DNA of 48,253 bases from the NCBI GenBank assembly GCA_049724395.1, contig JAUGWO010000006.1, positions 1-48,253 of the forward strand. Direction: 5' to 3'. Under the pieces are notes generated by a model. That model did no database searches. It was not told the origin of the DNA and was given only the letters and a program-made list of their open reading frames with translations. The stretch's first letter is position 1. Each line of letters begins with the position of its first letter. This stretch comes from Spongospora subterranea f. sp. subterranea (Eukaryota; Endomyxa: Phytomyxea; Phytomyxea; Plasmodiophorida). A program made the position numbers and the translations under genes. Shown piece after piece: positions 15,438 to 26,067 of the stretch.

Positions 15438-16180
15438 CAAAAAATGCGGCGAATATTGGGACCAAAATAGAGCATGCACCATTTTTGTCATCCTTTAAAC
15501 TACAACTTAAGAAATACGAACGAAGTCAATTAAAACAGTTTCTGAAGGCGAACGTCAAACGCAGCCACTTCCAAAACTACCCGGATAGAGACCTGTTTCG
15601 CGCAACTACCAGGTGCATCCATATCACACATAATTAACAGAGCGCGAACTGGACATAGCAGATGCCGACAGCACCTCAGCAACATTGGAATGGAAGACAC
15701 GAACAAGTGCAGACACTGCGACAAACATCCCGAAACAATCGAACATCAGGTGTTACAATGCGAAGTATTCAAAAGCCGACCCAAGAAATGCAGACGACTT
15801 TACAAGACACTATACCGGCAACTACTTTCACCACAGCAATCTGGAGCCATGAGAAGGCCATGACGAAAATTTTGCAAAAAGCTGAAAAAGCAGGCAGCTT
15901 TATCTAGATATGTCTGATCTTTACTGGGTCTGGCCACATGGCCATAATGAATGTGGAAGAGTGAGCTGCTTGCAGTAAACTCGAAACTCTGGATAGGCAA
16001 TGTAATCGGGTGGGGGCAGGTCCCATTCAGTATGGTCGTAGGACAGATTATGTTGCTGAATCCAGCTGGTCTAATAGGTTCCTTCATTGGCTACCCAAGC
16101 TACTTGTAGCGGCCAGGCGGAAGTAGGGAAAACCTGGTAGTACACAGGATTACCCGACCCATTAGTACCCCCGAACCTTT

Positions 16181-16205
16181 GTATACCATACCATACCATT
16201 ATATT
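16181..16205 (+). repeat. LINE 3' microsatellite tail (TACCA/ACCAT)n
   Basis: GTATACCATACCATACCATT ends the LINE. The same tail (reverse: TGGTATGGTATGG) ends the SINE copies at 23273, 24504, 25507 and 46861. It is the 3' recognition end expected of a LINE/SINE pair. Confidence 0.85.
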
Positions 16206-16369
16206 GCCAATATCAACCTTCTCCTCTCTCGAACGTGACACGAAGGCTATGTGTATTGGCAACTAATAATATACGATCTGATTCCCTTTTGGTAACTTGT
16301 CTTCAGGGAATCAGGTCGTCTGATGTGGGTCACTGTAAAGATATTTCCTAGAGTGGAGTCCTGACGTGT

Positions 16370-16514
16370 AGGGCCCTGACAGTGGAGGCAAACCCCGTTT
16401 GGTATGTCGTTAAAACCGATCATGTTCTGGTCTAATAGGTCCCCAAGCTACTGGAAAATCTGGTGGAGTATTACACAGGTTTACCCGAACCAGAAGTGAA
16501 TCCGTAAAGATTTG
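16370..16514 (-). repeat. Degenerate LINE/SINE 3' tail, left half
   Basis: Recognisable blocks TCTAATAGGT, CCCAAGCTACT and ACACAGGTTTACCCGAACC match the shared 3' tail, though diverged. The rest of this tail (TATACCATAGGATACC) resumes at 17225, across transposon copy C. An old copy, read on the plus strand with its microsatellite end to the right; the strand sign here is uncertain. Confidence 0.6.
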
Positions 16515-16516
16515 CA

Positions 16517-17224
16517 CAGTCGCGATCACCTTTTCCGTGACTGTGCGCTGCCTTGACACTATCTACAGTTGTTGGTGAGGAACCAATATCGCCCAAACTA
16601 CACATTTTCGATTAGCTCGTGGCAAGATGAAGAACATGTTTCAATTTTTTGATTTGGGGCAAGATTTTGACAGAGTAGATACTTTTTATTGATACAGTTG
16701 CAGCGATAAAAATTGGACATCACAGTCAAAATATTATTTACATTAGTACACTCCGATGCATCTTCTGGCAACTGACGCACTAAAAGCAATGCCGTCAGCC
16801 ATGAAAACGAGATTCAGTTGCCTCGCGCCTTTGGTTAAAAGAGACTGAATCAGGCGGAGAAAGGTTTTAATTATCTTCTATCCGAAGTTTCATCCCGAGT
16901 TCAATTGGATTGCAATGTTTTGGAGCGCAACTAAGCGATACACGCGCAAACACGGCACCCATTCCTTTAAGGACTTGGAAAAGATCGTTCCGATTGCTTT
17001 AAAGTGGCGTCGATTGCAACGATGAGATGATTTCTTCGGAAGTCCTTTCCGTTATATGGATAGAAAAACGGTGTTTTCAACAATAGGCGATCGCATAGAG
17101 CAGTCCCTAGCTCTGTAAATAACGACTTCTGATACTATATACACTTATACACTTGTGTACATTAATTTTCGGGAAAATAATTGGACTAGGGTTTGAAATT
17201 GTCGGTTTGAGGTGATCGCGACTG
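16517..17224 (+). mobile_element. Tc1/mariner-like copy C, internally deleted (708 bp)
   Basis: The ends CAGTCGCGATCACC (left) and GGTGATCGCGACTG (right) are inverted repeats matching those of copy B. CA (a changed TA) precedes it and TA follows it. Inside, only the C-terminal third of the transposase survives: [20 protein letters not shown] near 16875-16935, where Glu of the IEMFW block is Ala, then HSFKDLEKIVPIALK and stops. A non-autonomous deletion derivative. It is inserted in the tail of a LINE/SINE copy. Confidence 0.9.
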
Positions 17225-17407
17225 TATACCATAGGATACCAACTTGAAATGAAACAAATTACTCAAACTGAATTCTTTGCACTGGATGCTTTGAGTAAAG
17301 CAAATTCCTTCGCACACAAGTGCCGTTTTTCTTATGTAACTTATATTTATATTACAACTTTGCAATTTGAGAGCATGGCACTTCTGGCCATTTTCAATCC
17401 AATGCAG

Positions 17408-20400
17408 CTAGTTCTGTCCGTTCCTGAATTCTTTCGCCGCATCTGAAGCGTGACGGAATTTACATGAAGAGCCAGAGTTGCACCCTTTCGGGTTGACGAA
17501 ATATCGGCAAATGGGCCTACGAGACAGTTTGGCAGCCGCCAATAAGCTATTTTTTTGTGTCGAAACGGGATACGTCTGTTCTCGTAATCGCTTTTGTTTA
17601 CAACGAGCCACCGCGGACGTTCCTTGACGTTCACTCAGAACGAAAAGAGCGGGACTGTCCGTTTGTACAAATTTCTTTTGTAAAGCAGGGTCCGTGATGT
17701 CCGCTAGCAAGACATCGTCGCCACGAGCAACCGCAGGTATTTCCGTTGAACTTTTTGTATGTGGGACAATAACTTTGGGGATCGAAATGGGAAATGTATG
17801 TCGACCCTGACATCGATCCGATACTGAGGCACCATTGCCACCCTGTAGATTGTTGGAAACACTGATTTCTTTTTCTTCCATGGACTCTGAGCTTCCAGGC
17901 AATGAGCGTAGCTCAAATTCACGAACACTCTGATCTCCAATGCGCGACATGACATGATCTGGTGTTGATGTTGCTATTTTGATGCTTGCCGTATTGTATG
18001 ATGCATTCATACAGTCCGATTCAGTAATATTTTTTCCAATACGGATTTGTCTCGCTTCGGAATTCGAGCACGAAACTTGTTTTAAATTCGCGACAGGTTT
18101 AAAAATACCAGAACTCGCCATAGGACCAGTAGCCTGTCCTTTCGTAAGCGATGATATAGCGCTTGGCTTAATGCTGCTTGAGTCCGGAAAATCACAACTG
18201 CATGACGATTCATTGAATAAGCGAAACAGGTATCGCAATGCAGATTACCGAGCCATCAAATCTTTATAATACTGCCAGCTTTTCAGAATTCTATCCACTA
18301 AATTAAGTGAAACAGCATCCAACGTCACCCACTCACGTAAAACTCGAGCAATCCTTCGGAAATACTGAAATTTTGTACAAGGGAATATACTCATCAACCG
18401 CAACGAAGAGCGAAGAAGCGCAACATCTGCAATGCATATTGTTTCCATGAAAAAAAGGATCAATCAAAATACAGCTGGTTACCTTCAGCGGACCCTCTTG
18501 AATATGAGTCAATGAGCCACTTCTCGAAAACGCATAAAAATCTTTTCGTGGGAGAAAACAACTGGTTCAGTTCTAATTCTGAAAACCGGTTGAGAATGTT
18601 CTCTAAGAATGCCTGCTTTTCATTTTGGTCTATGTGCTCAATGATATGACAAACACCTTCGGCTGTAACCGGAAATATATGTAGGTTACGATCGGAAACA
18701 TCGTGATCACCTGCCGGTTGCATTGCATTGCTACCAAAATCACGATTTTGATGAAGAACGGGAAGCGTTACTGTTGGTTCCGGAACATTCTGTTCTTGCT
18801 GACAAGTTTCATCTGCCGGTTGAATTGCTGCGCTACCAGAATCACGATTTTGATGAAGAAGGGGAGGCGTCAATGTTCGTTCCGGTACATCCTGTCCTTG
18901 CTGACAAGCTTCAAATGGCGGTTGATTCAAGTTGCTGACAGAATCACGATTTTGATGAAGAAGGGGATGTGTCAATGTTGGTTCCGGTGCATCCTGTTCT
19001 TGCTGACAAGTTTCACCTGCTGGTTGCATTGTTTTGCTGCCAGAATCACAATTCTGATGAAGAACGGGAAGCGTTAGTCTTGGCTCCGGAGCATCTTGTT
19101 CTTGCAGACAGCCATCAAATGCCGGTTGCTTTAATTGGCTGCCAGAATCACGATTTTGATGAAGAACGGGAAGCGTTAATGTTGGTTCCGGGACATCCAG
19201 TCCTCGCAGAAAAGCTTCAGAAGTTTCTGTCTCCTCAACCAAAACGTCGCCCAAATTGACATTTTCTGTAAGAAGACTGTTCATCTCTGACGATTCGAAA
19301 GGTAGACCAATACTGTCTACTAAAACGTCACGATTGGGGGCCGATTGATCAGCAACGCAACCTGAACCGGAAGAAAAACGATCGTGCTTGACTCCAACTG
19401 CGATTGATTCATTAGAGGGGTCAAAACTCTTACAGTTTGACATGGGAGAAGAGGAGAACTTATCCGGGGAGAATTGGGAGTGGTAGTTTTCGTCATTGGG
19501 AACCTTGTTGTTGGCCAGACTCGTAACTGCAATATTGGCAATGTGTTGATGGGTGAAAGCAACGGTATCAGATGACGCATGACGATCAACTTCTAGGGTC
19601 GGCGGGAGTCGATCATTTTGGAGCCGAGCAATGGCTGCAAAAACCAAATTTGAAACAGCAGTATCTTCCACTTCCACCAATGGTATGACGTGAGAAGTTG
19701 CAGAAGATGGAGCCGTTTTGTCGTCACCATCAACTAATGAAAACCGGTCGGGAACTTCAAGTTCACAGATGGAGTCTCCATTATCGATCAAAGAGTCCCA
19801 TTCGAACTAGCCTCCGGCACAATCGTGGAGATAGAGGGGATTCGCTAAGCTGATGACGCTCAAGATCTAAGGGCGAACTCGCTTCGGTAGGAAGTTGCAG
19901 CTCAGATGAAGGTTCTCCGAAATCATTGACTTCAGAGCCCATTCGGACTAGTCTTCGAGAGGAAAGCGGTTTAGGGGATTGGACAGTGTGAGAAGAATCG
20001 GGGATTGAAGGCACGTCTGTTTCCGTCTTCATATGTTTGCATCTTTTTTTCAAACGACGACTTAATGGAATAGCGTCTTCGCAATTACTGTCGTTTTCGG
20101 CATCATGAGTAACAAAATCGTTTTTGATGTGTGATAGGTTCCGCTTTCTCCGATGTTTCTTATGTTGACGCTTTTCATAATAAACCTCCGCTTGTTTCCT
20201 TTTCAATGCAATCTGTTCTAAGCATTCAGCAGATGGCTTTTCAGGATACGAACTTGTAAAAGCCTCAATATAATCGCCACAGCTGCCTTCAAAATTTGAC
20301 TCAAATATCCAGCTATTCTCGGAATCAGGGTATCCGAGCCCTACCAAATATTTAATGCAATCACATGTCAATCCAAGATGCTGATCATATCCATACACTT

Positions 20401-20490
20401 TACTTTAAACATCCATTTGCCTCGATATTTTTTACAATCTAGGATTGTATCAACTTCATACAGATCTTGCAAAGGATCATCCTGAGGCAT
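17408..20490 (-). CDS. Chromodomain plus CCCH zinc-finger protein (host gene)
   Basis: A four-exon gene of about 970 residues. Exon 1 (20490-20397) starts MPQDDPLQ and carries the first half of a chromodomain (LYEVDTILDC, GKWMFKVK). Exon 2 completes it (WLGYPDSENSW). The three cage aromatics are present (Tyr in LYEV, Trp of VKW, Tyr of GYP), so it should bind methylated lysine on histone tails in the nucleus. A basic stretch (KRKQAEVYYEKRQHKKHRRK) follows, then a duplicated RRLVRMG motif, five 34-residue repeats and a C-terminal CX8CX5CX3H zinc finger (CRYFVNPKGC, CKFRH), usually RNA-binding. Introns: 20341-20396, 18427-18482, 18198-18248, all GT..AG and in phase. Near 19795 the frame changes without a clear intron. 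A chromatin-RNA adaptor role is inferred. Confidence 0.8.
18198..18248 (-). other. Intron 3 of the chromodomain gene (51 nt)
   Basis: Donor GTAATC, acceptor CATGCAG, phase 2 (CG / T). It joins the frame ending DLMA to the one continuing CDFPDSSS. Confidence 0.8.
18427..18482 (-). other. Intron 2 of the chromodomain gene (56 nt)
   Basis: Donor GTAACC, a T-run, acceptor TTGCAG. Both neighbouring frames join in phase 1 (GAA-G / AT-GTT). Confidence 0.8.
18690..19210 (-). repeat. Five tandem 102-bp coding repeats (34 residues each)
   Basis: Five units of 34 codons each start PEPTLTLPVLHQNRDSGS or a variant and end QQEQDA. Length is kept at 102 bp throughout and substitutions are largely conservative, which suggests protein-level constraint. 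The antisense open frames here are shadows. Confidence 0.88.
20341..20396 (-). other. Intron 1 of the chromodomain gene (56 nt)
   Basis: Donor GTATGG, acceptor TTGGTAG. Removing it restores the chromodomain core across a split Trp codon (T then GG), giving VKWLGYPDSE. This is the strongest single proof that the gene is spliced. Confidence 0.9.
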
Positions 20491-20538
20491 CACAACAGGA
20501 AAGTACTAGTTAAGCACAGGAAAGCACTAGGACAGCGC

Positions 20539-20544
20539 TATATA
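20539..20544 (-). promoter_or_regulatory. TATA box of the chromodomain gene
   Basis: TATATA on the minus strand, about 50 bp upstream of the ATG at 20490, in an otherwise mixed-composition stretch. The spacing fits a short 5' leader. No other promoter motif was recognised. Confidence 0.5.
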
Positions 20545-20715
20545 ATGGAGAAGAGAAGACGATCCTCTATGTCCGGCGAAACCTGGCCGGTGGTCGGGAC
20601 AACCGACAATCTCGCGGCGACCGGAGTGCGTATACCACCGATCCGGATAAAACTTACCAATTGTCCATATAATTGCGCAACCGATTCAATATGGTTTACA
20701 GTACGTTTTACAATT

Positions 20716-20892
20716 CCGCCTGGGCGCGCCAAGTAGCTTGAGTGTTTACTGAAGGAACCTATAAGACCAGCTGGACTCAGCAACAACACGACGTGTCTGG
20801 AGGCCCCCCTCCAATTACGTTGCCTTGTCGAGCTTCCGACACTGAGCTCACTCGCCCCAAACTTCATTGAAGGCCACGTGGTGAGACCCATC
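20716..20892 (-). repeat. Degenerate SINE body
   Basis: Blocks CGCCTGGGCGCGCCAAGTAG, GAAGGAACCTATAAGACC and AGCTGGACTCAGCAAC, then GGCCACGTGGTGAGACC, match the shared SINE/LINE tail at reduced identity. This is an old copy upstream of the chromodomain gene. The tRNA-like head is not visible. Confidence 0.75.
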
Positions 20893-21021
20893 TGAGTTTA
20901 TCTGTGGGCCGTTGTGTGACCTGGCTCACCACAGTGTATGCAAATCCATCTCGAAGACGATGCTCGTCTTATCGTTTCTTCAATTGTGACAGTGGGAAGG
21001 AGGAGCTGATGGTGTTGGTCG

Positions 21022-21517
21022 TCATGTCTTCAAGGGTTCTACAGAATTAATCTCATCGATCACCATCGAACCGGTCGTTTGTGGAGGTAAATATGATATT
21101 TTCAGATTTCGTGTGAGATTTGATGCTGATGGGTTTGGCCAGACTACGTCGTGCTGGATTGCCCCAGGTAATTTTGTTGTTTTTCGCACAGCCACCGTTG
21201 ACGTAAACGCTGATCGTGGCGCAGCGCATCGGCGATCAACTTTTGCGGCTAAGGTGCTTAGTAGTTGAAATAAAGTCGTTATCAAACCCCGGAATGCCGC
21301 GAGCTCATCCCAACCCGCGAGTGCAGTTGTTGAACATGAGATGCATTGACAACAACCACCCACCGTCGCTGTCGTATAGTTCACACAGTATCATATCCTC
21401 TGCGGATTTTGCACGGTAGTGTGGTTTTCGAACCGCTTGCGATTCAGTTAACGGAATAATGGAATGTTTAAGAATGCCAACAACAATGTCGGGTCCTTCA
21501 CCTTTGTGTTTTGACAT
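21022..21517 (-). CDS. Possible two-exon hypothetical gene
   Basis: The minus-strand frame starts MSKHKGEGPDIVVGILKH at 21517 and reads about 55 residues to a possible GTGGGT donor. A second frame, ending IDEINSVEPLKT with TGA near 21022, could follow an acceptor ending CACCTTAG. The composition is protein-like and differs from nearby repeats, but I do not recognise the family. The intron would be about 110 nt, longer than others here. It may instead be a decayed fragment. Confidence 0.3.
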
Positions 21518-21539
21518 TTAAGTTGAACTATTCTATGGC

Positions 21540-23058
21540 CAGCCCTGTTTGATACTTAACAAGGTGTTTGATTATTGTGAAATAACAAGTATATTTGAAT
21601 TATGAGCCTTCTGGTCAATGGCAGACTGCCGTTAGGTGGAGGTCCAAGATGCGATGTTATCAAGAAGGTCGGATGTAACCTTAATGGTAATACATCAGAC
21701 GTTGCGTCAAGCCTCCAGCAGCGAAGACTGTAGTTTTTGAGGCGCTGGGCACACGATTGTGGCCCGGGATTCGCATAGAGTAGACAGTGTACAATAAACA
21801 TTGTTCTTATTTTCTCGCTTTCAATAGCTATTCACGCCCATTGAGGCTACAGAATCTTCTGTAGCCATGGGTGGAGCTTTGTTTTGACATTTCCTGTTTG
21901 GAATAGGAAGATATGGCCCGGGATTCGGCCAAGGGCCGTAGTGTAGTTGTAGTGTACATACAATAGACTTCTCAGAGAAATTTGATCGCCACTGTAGATT
22001 CTGGATAGTCGCGAACTATGCTTTTGTACGAATCGTTTCAAGACATACTCAACGACTTTCGTAATCACAAATCCAGAGCAATTGACAAATTGTGAGTGAT
22101 AAAGGGGATGTAGTCAGGTTTCAGACGCAGAGAACAGGACAGGTTCGATATTGGAACATGCAACAGGGGACGAATGCGATGATATATCACCATGTTGTCC
22201 AAACGGCAGATCGTAAGGCTTGTTATCATCATACGGGAGACCGAACATAGGCATGAGCGTTTCGAGAGGTGATAGAATATGGTGGTTCAAGATCTCGACA
22301 GTTCCACGAAACCATTGAATATAGGCGGATGTGAAATGTTTCATAACTGTCAGAGATAGATGGCTGAATGAGTGAATGTGCTACTGTAGGGCCGATATGC
22401 AAACTAGTCGTAAGAACACCGGTAGGCATGTATAGAGGGACAGTAACTAGCTCTGGTGCCAATGGAACTAGGATTCAGTAAAATTGTTTTTTCTATTTTT
22501 TAACAGCTTTTTCGACATGGGCCAATTCTCATTCCGCCATCGATCCTCTGACAGTATCCTTAATTTCACAAACACCCTGACTACCCTGTTCCTTATCGTG
22601 TTCCGGTACGGTCCCATTGTGCGGTTCGCACTTCAATATCCGAGCATTGTATTCTTACCAAAAATGATGCCGCCATAGCAGAACCAGCTCGAATGCCTTG
22701 GTGACAGAATGGTTTTTGTTTTAGTTCAAACACTAATCAGTTCCTGTTCGACGACTTTGTCGAGTGACGGAGGTTGAGCCTATCGAAAAAAGCCCAATTT
22801 TTGCGTTTGGGATTTGTTTTGCCATTGGAGCCATAGACGCTGGTGTCCATGTCGACGATTGCGCTGATCAAGCCTGGTGAAGTAGCTCAGGGCGCGATCT
22901 TCGGCGCAAGTAATCACAAGATAAGACTCCTTTTAATGTCTCGTTGGAGATGATATTGCGCGCGAGCGTACTCGCTGGAAATCGCCGATATAATGATCGT
23001 CCGTAATCGGTCCAACTGCTGTTTAAGGATGTATGATGTTAATTTTTCCAGATTTTGC
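21540..23058. other. Stretch without a recognised gene
   Basis: Two similar segments, 21762-21805 and 21910-21975, both contain GGCCCGGGATTCG followed by GTGTAC and an AATA-type run. They could be remnants of a small LTR or TRIM element. A minus-strand frame at 22114-22344 (RGTVEILNHHILSPLETLM) looks protein-like but is not recognised. Nothing else is supportable. Confidence 0.35.
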
Positions 23059-24470
23059 CTATGGATGCAACTCTTGACATATTCTGCCCTGGATGTTCTC
23101 CAGATGGGCGTTCCAAAACCTATAATTCATGAGAGCGACTTGCTCGCTCGAAAGGTTCCGAAGTGATGTATTTCTAACCCTTGTCATCGGCATACTGTTT
23201 TGTAACGGGAACTTTCCGATCATGTTCCGGCTGATGTGTTGCGTCGCCAAGCCGCTCGTAATGGTCGGGATGGTATGGTATGGTATACAAAGCTTTGCGG
23301 GTTCTTATGGGCTGAGCAATCCTGTGAACTACCAGGTTTTCCTACTTCCGCCTGGCCGCTACAAGTAGCTTGGGTATCTACTGAAGCAACCTGTTAGACC
23401 AGCTGGATTCAGCAACGTAATCTGTCCTAACGACCACACCGAATGGGACCTGCCCCCACCTGATTACATTGCCTATCCAGAGTTTCCGAATTTACTGCAA
23501 GCAGCTCGCTCTCCCACATTCTTTAGAGGCCTCATGGTCAAACCTTCGTGCTCAACATTCACTCTACTTTTCCGTTTTGGATGCAAACCTTGGGGGGTCT
23601 CCCAGAATTCCATCACTTACGGGGTTTCGAACTCGTGCCTAACTGCCGCCAACAGGGACAGAAGCTTAATGGTGGGGATGTGTTACGTCACGAGGCAACG
23701 CAACCGAATTGGGCAAGACGTGATTGTCAGCGACTTTTGGGTTCATTCCTTCAAGACAATATTCACTTATAAAGCCACTCTGTTTTGACGCTGCAATCGC
23801 TGAGGCCAACGACTCAAAATCCGTTACATTACAGAATGGCTAGTGGTCGTGAGAACTCTCGCCGCCGACAGAACCGGTCTCAAGAACGGGCAGGTCAACA
23901 CGGAATCAGGATGACCATCTGTCAGTTAATCAAGAGTTCGAGTTTGAAGGGCTTATGATGTGTCGCCGAGAGCCGACGACGTGCGAGATGGCGTCGTTCG
24001 AGAGGCCGCCATGAGGGGCGATGAGCAGGCAAGTGGCCGTGCTGACGAGGAAGATGATGCCAACGACGGCCCAGATGGTGTCGGGCGGAGAGCCGCCCAA
24101 GAAGGCAAAGGTCCGACCTCAGGCCCGGCGGGGATAATGCACCGCAGCTCCTGGCGATAATGCGACAAGTTATTGAAATTTCAAAAAAACAACACGAAAA
24201 GAGATCGAGGAATGGCACGTGAATTCGGGCGACAACGATCTGAAAAGGCATTTCCCGACGGCCCGACCGCACTGGAAGGGCAACGCTGTTCCGTCGCCAA
24301 TCCGGAAATCGGTGCGTAACATCTGCGACGTATCGGGTTTCTCTCTTGGAAGCGCAGCTCGGGCGAAACCGCACGCGATTGAAATGCCATATCGCCTCTC
24401 TGGTGGCAAAGATGAGATGACGGATTACGATCAGTGCATGGATCGGCGCCTCGTTCAGATCCGGCAAGTC
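23059..24470 (-). repeat. Inverted duplication, arm 1 (interrupted)
   Basis: Read on the minus strand, parts of this segment match 25165-25510 read on the plus strand at about 80-85 percent. They are the block around 24380-24440, the block 23690-23830 (protein-like SGFISEYCL, MNPKV) and 23195-23262 (YERLGDATH, PEHDR). A SINE splits it at 23273-23666, and about 550 bp between 23830 and 24380 is absent from the other arm. The underlying gene or element is not recognised. Confidence 0.7.
23273..23666 (-). repeat. SINE, full length, with 14-bp target duplication
   Basis: Read on the minus strand it runs from a tRNA-like head (GAGTTCGAAACCCC, a B-box match to GWTCRANNC) through the LINE-like tail to TACCATACC. 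It is flanked by TAATGGTCGGGATG (23259-23272) and TAATGGTGGGGATG (23667-23680), a 14-bp duplication with one mismatch. It lies inside arm 1 of the inverted duplication. Confidence 0.9.
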
Positions 24471-24503
24471 ACACAGATGCTCGAGCATGTCCAACCAGGA
24501 ATA

Positions 24504-25154
24504 TTGGTATGGTATGGTATACAAAGGTTCGCGGGTTCTTATGGGTTGAGTAAGGCCTGGGTACTCCCAGGCTTTCCCTACTTCTGCCTGGCCGCTACAA
24601 GTAGCTTGGGTATCCACTGAAGGAACCTATTAGACCAGCTGGATTCAGCAACATAACCTGCTGTCCTAACGACCACACCGAATGGGACCTGCCCCCACCG
24701 GATTACATTGCCTATCCAGAGTTTTTGAGTTTACTGCAGGCAACTGGCTCTCCCACATTCATTAGAGGCCATGTGGTCAGACCTTCGTGCTCAACATTAC
24801 CCTACTTTTCCTTCCCTACTTCTGCCTGGCCGCTACAAGTAGCTTGGGTATCCACTGAAGGAACCTATTAGACCAGCAGGATTTAGCAACATAACCTGCT
24901 GTCCTAACGACCACACCGAATAGGACCTGCCCCCACCGGATTACATTGCCTATCCAGAGTTTTTGAGTTTACTGCAGGCAACTGGCTCTCCCACATTCAT
25001 TAGAGGCCATGTGGTCAGACCTTCGTGCTCAACATTACTCTACTTTTCCCGTATTGAATACAACCTTGGAGTGTCACTCACGGGATTTCGAACTCATGCC
25101 TTACACGCACCCGAACATGCCTGTCACCAACCGGGACAGACAGGAACCAAGCTA
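24504..25154 (-). repeat. SINE with an internal 240-bp tandem duplication
   Basis: The tail GGTATGGTATGGTATAC lies at the left and the head with B-box at about 25085-25150. The body is present twice: the block starting TTCCCTACTTCTGCCTGG at 24572 starts again at 24812, with only a few differences between units. The duplication is therefore recent and followed insertion of the SINE. Flanks CAACCAGGAATA and CAACCAGAATT are a possible imperfect target duplication. Confidence 0.85.
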
Positions 25155-25164
25155 TACAACCAGA

Positions 25165-25510
25165 ATTCGGCATCCATGCACTGATTGTGGTCCGTCTTCT
25201 CATCTTTGCCAGAGAGGCGATATGGCATTTTGACGGATTTCGAGACGCCAGCCTCAGAGATTGAAGCGTTAAAGCAGAATTGCTTTATAAGCGAATATTG
25301 TCTCAAAGAAATGAACCCGAAAGTCTCAGCCAATCTCGTCTTGCCAATCCGGTTGCGTCACTCCTCAAGACGTTACACATCGCGACCAATACGAGCGGCT
25401 TGGTGACGCAACACATCATCCGGAACATGATCGGACAGTTCCCGTTACAGTTTGAGACGGCATACATGAGCGTCCGAAATTTGCAAAGTAATAAAACATT
25501 TCATTTGATT
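25165..25510 (+). repeat. Inverted duplication, arm 2
   Basis: Plus-strand counterpart of the minus-strand arm at 23059-24470. It is compact, without the SINE and without the 550-bp block of arm 1. A SINE (24504-25154) lies at the hinge between the arms. Both arms keep similar reading frames with different stops, so it is not clear whether the parent was a gene or an element. Confidence 0.7.
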
Positions 25511-25793
25511 ATGGTATGGTATGGTATGGTATACAAAGGTTCGCGGGTTCTTATGGGTCGGGTAATCCTGTGTACTACCAGGTTTTCCCTACTTCCGCCT
25601 GGCCGCTACAAATAGCTTGGGTATCCAATGAAGGGAACCTATTAGACCAGCTGGATTCAGCAACATAACCGGTCCTGCGACCATACCGAATGGGACCTGC
25701 CCCCACCCGATTACATTGACTATCCAGAGTTTCGAGTTTACTGCCAGCTGCTCACTCTTCAACATTCATTATGGCCATGTGGTCAGACCCATT
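25507..25793 (-). repeat. 5'-truncated LINE 3' end
   Basis: The tail GGTATGGTATGGTATGG lies at the left, and the body runs to ATTATGGCCATGTGGTCAGACCC. That last block matches the LINE (GTCTGGCCACATGGCCATAATG) better than the SINE, so this is a short LINE copy rather than a SINE. Confidence 0.75.
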
Positions 25794-26067
25794 CATTTAA
25801 TAAACGTGTTCCATTACCGGTTCAATTCGCTGTTGTTTTCTTTCTTTGCATTCTCATAGCAAAGTATGGTTAATTTATTTTCTCACGAGCTGCGGTGCAG
25901 AGACAACCAGTTGTTTAATTAAAGAGAAACCGAGTTTGTGCTTTCTCGGTGTTGTTCGATAGCCGTCGCACACGCTGAGGCGAATCCTGAATCACATGAA
26001 ATCACGTGTTTCCACAAATCTCCTTACGAAGAAACAAAGATTTGCGGATTCTTAAGTGGGGTCTGTA
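25794..26067. other. Gene-free A+T-rich stretch
   Basis: I see no protein-like frame and no repeat match. Possibly intergenic host DNA. Confidence 0.4.

Larger units (their letters stand above)
13250..16205 (+). mobile_element. LINE (RT, RNase H, C-terminal zinc finger, 3' tail), interrupted
   Basis: Plus-strand LINE remains. An RT N-terminal block (LAKLVESIIEHRL then NQSGCRPDHSTSHAL, 13290-13428) comes first. After a foreign insert, the RT resumes with WILYIYDAP and YVDD (14190-14250). An RNase H domain (14980-15410; WTDGSF, YEVEIIALHAGLE, MTDSLSW, VPSH) and a C-terminal CCHC-type zinc finger with CRHCDKHPETIEHQVLQC (15690-15750) follow. The coding end is a TAG at 15907. The 3' tail runs 15908-16205 and ends in repeated ACCAT. 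The N-terminal ORF, endonuclease and the middle of RT are absent, and frames are shifted in several places. The RNase H and zinc finger point to an I/R1/Jockey-like group. Confidence 0.88.

Noticed and set aside
18703-19259. Plus-strand open frames over the coding repeats
   Set aside because: They are antisense shadows of the 34-residue repeats in the chromodomain-CCCH gene.
19795-19826. A 32-nt intron to explain the frame change in the chromodomain gene
   Set aside because: The donor GTTCGA is poor and the length is below every other intron here (44-57 nt).
23953-24168. Membrane protein gene suggested by a hydrophobic 20-residue stretch
   Set aside because: Only about 60 codons, with no start and an in-frame stop just upstream. 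Evidence is too thin to call.
23922-24617. 231-residue minus-strand frame
   Set aside because: Its right part is SINE tail and its left part is Arg/His-rich sequence that looks like out-of-frame G+C-rich DNA. An alternative frame has one hydrophobic segment but no supported gene.
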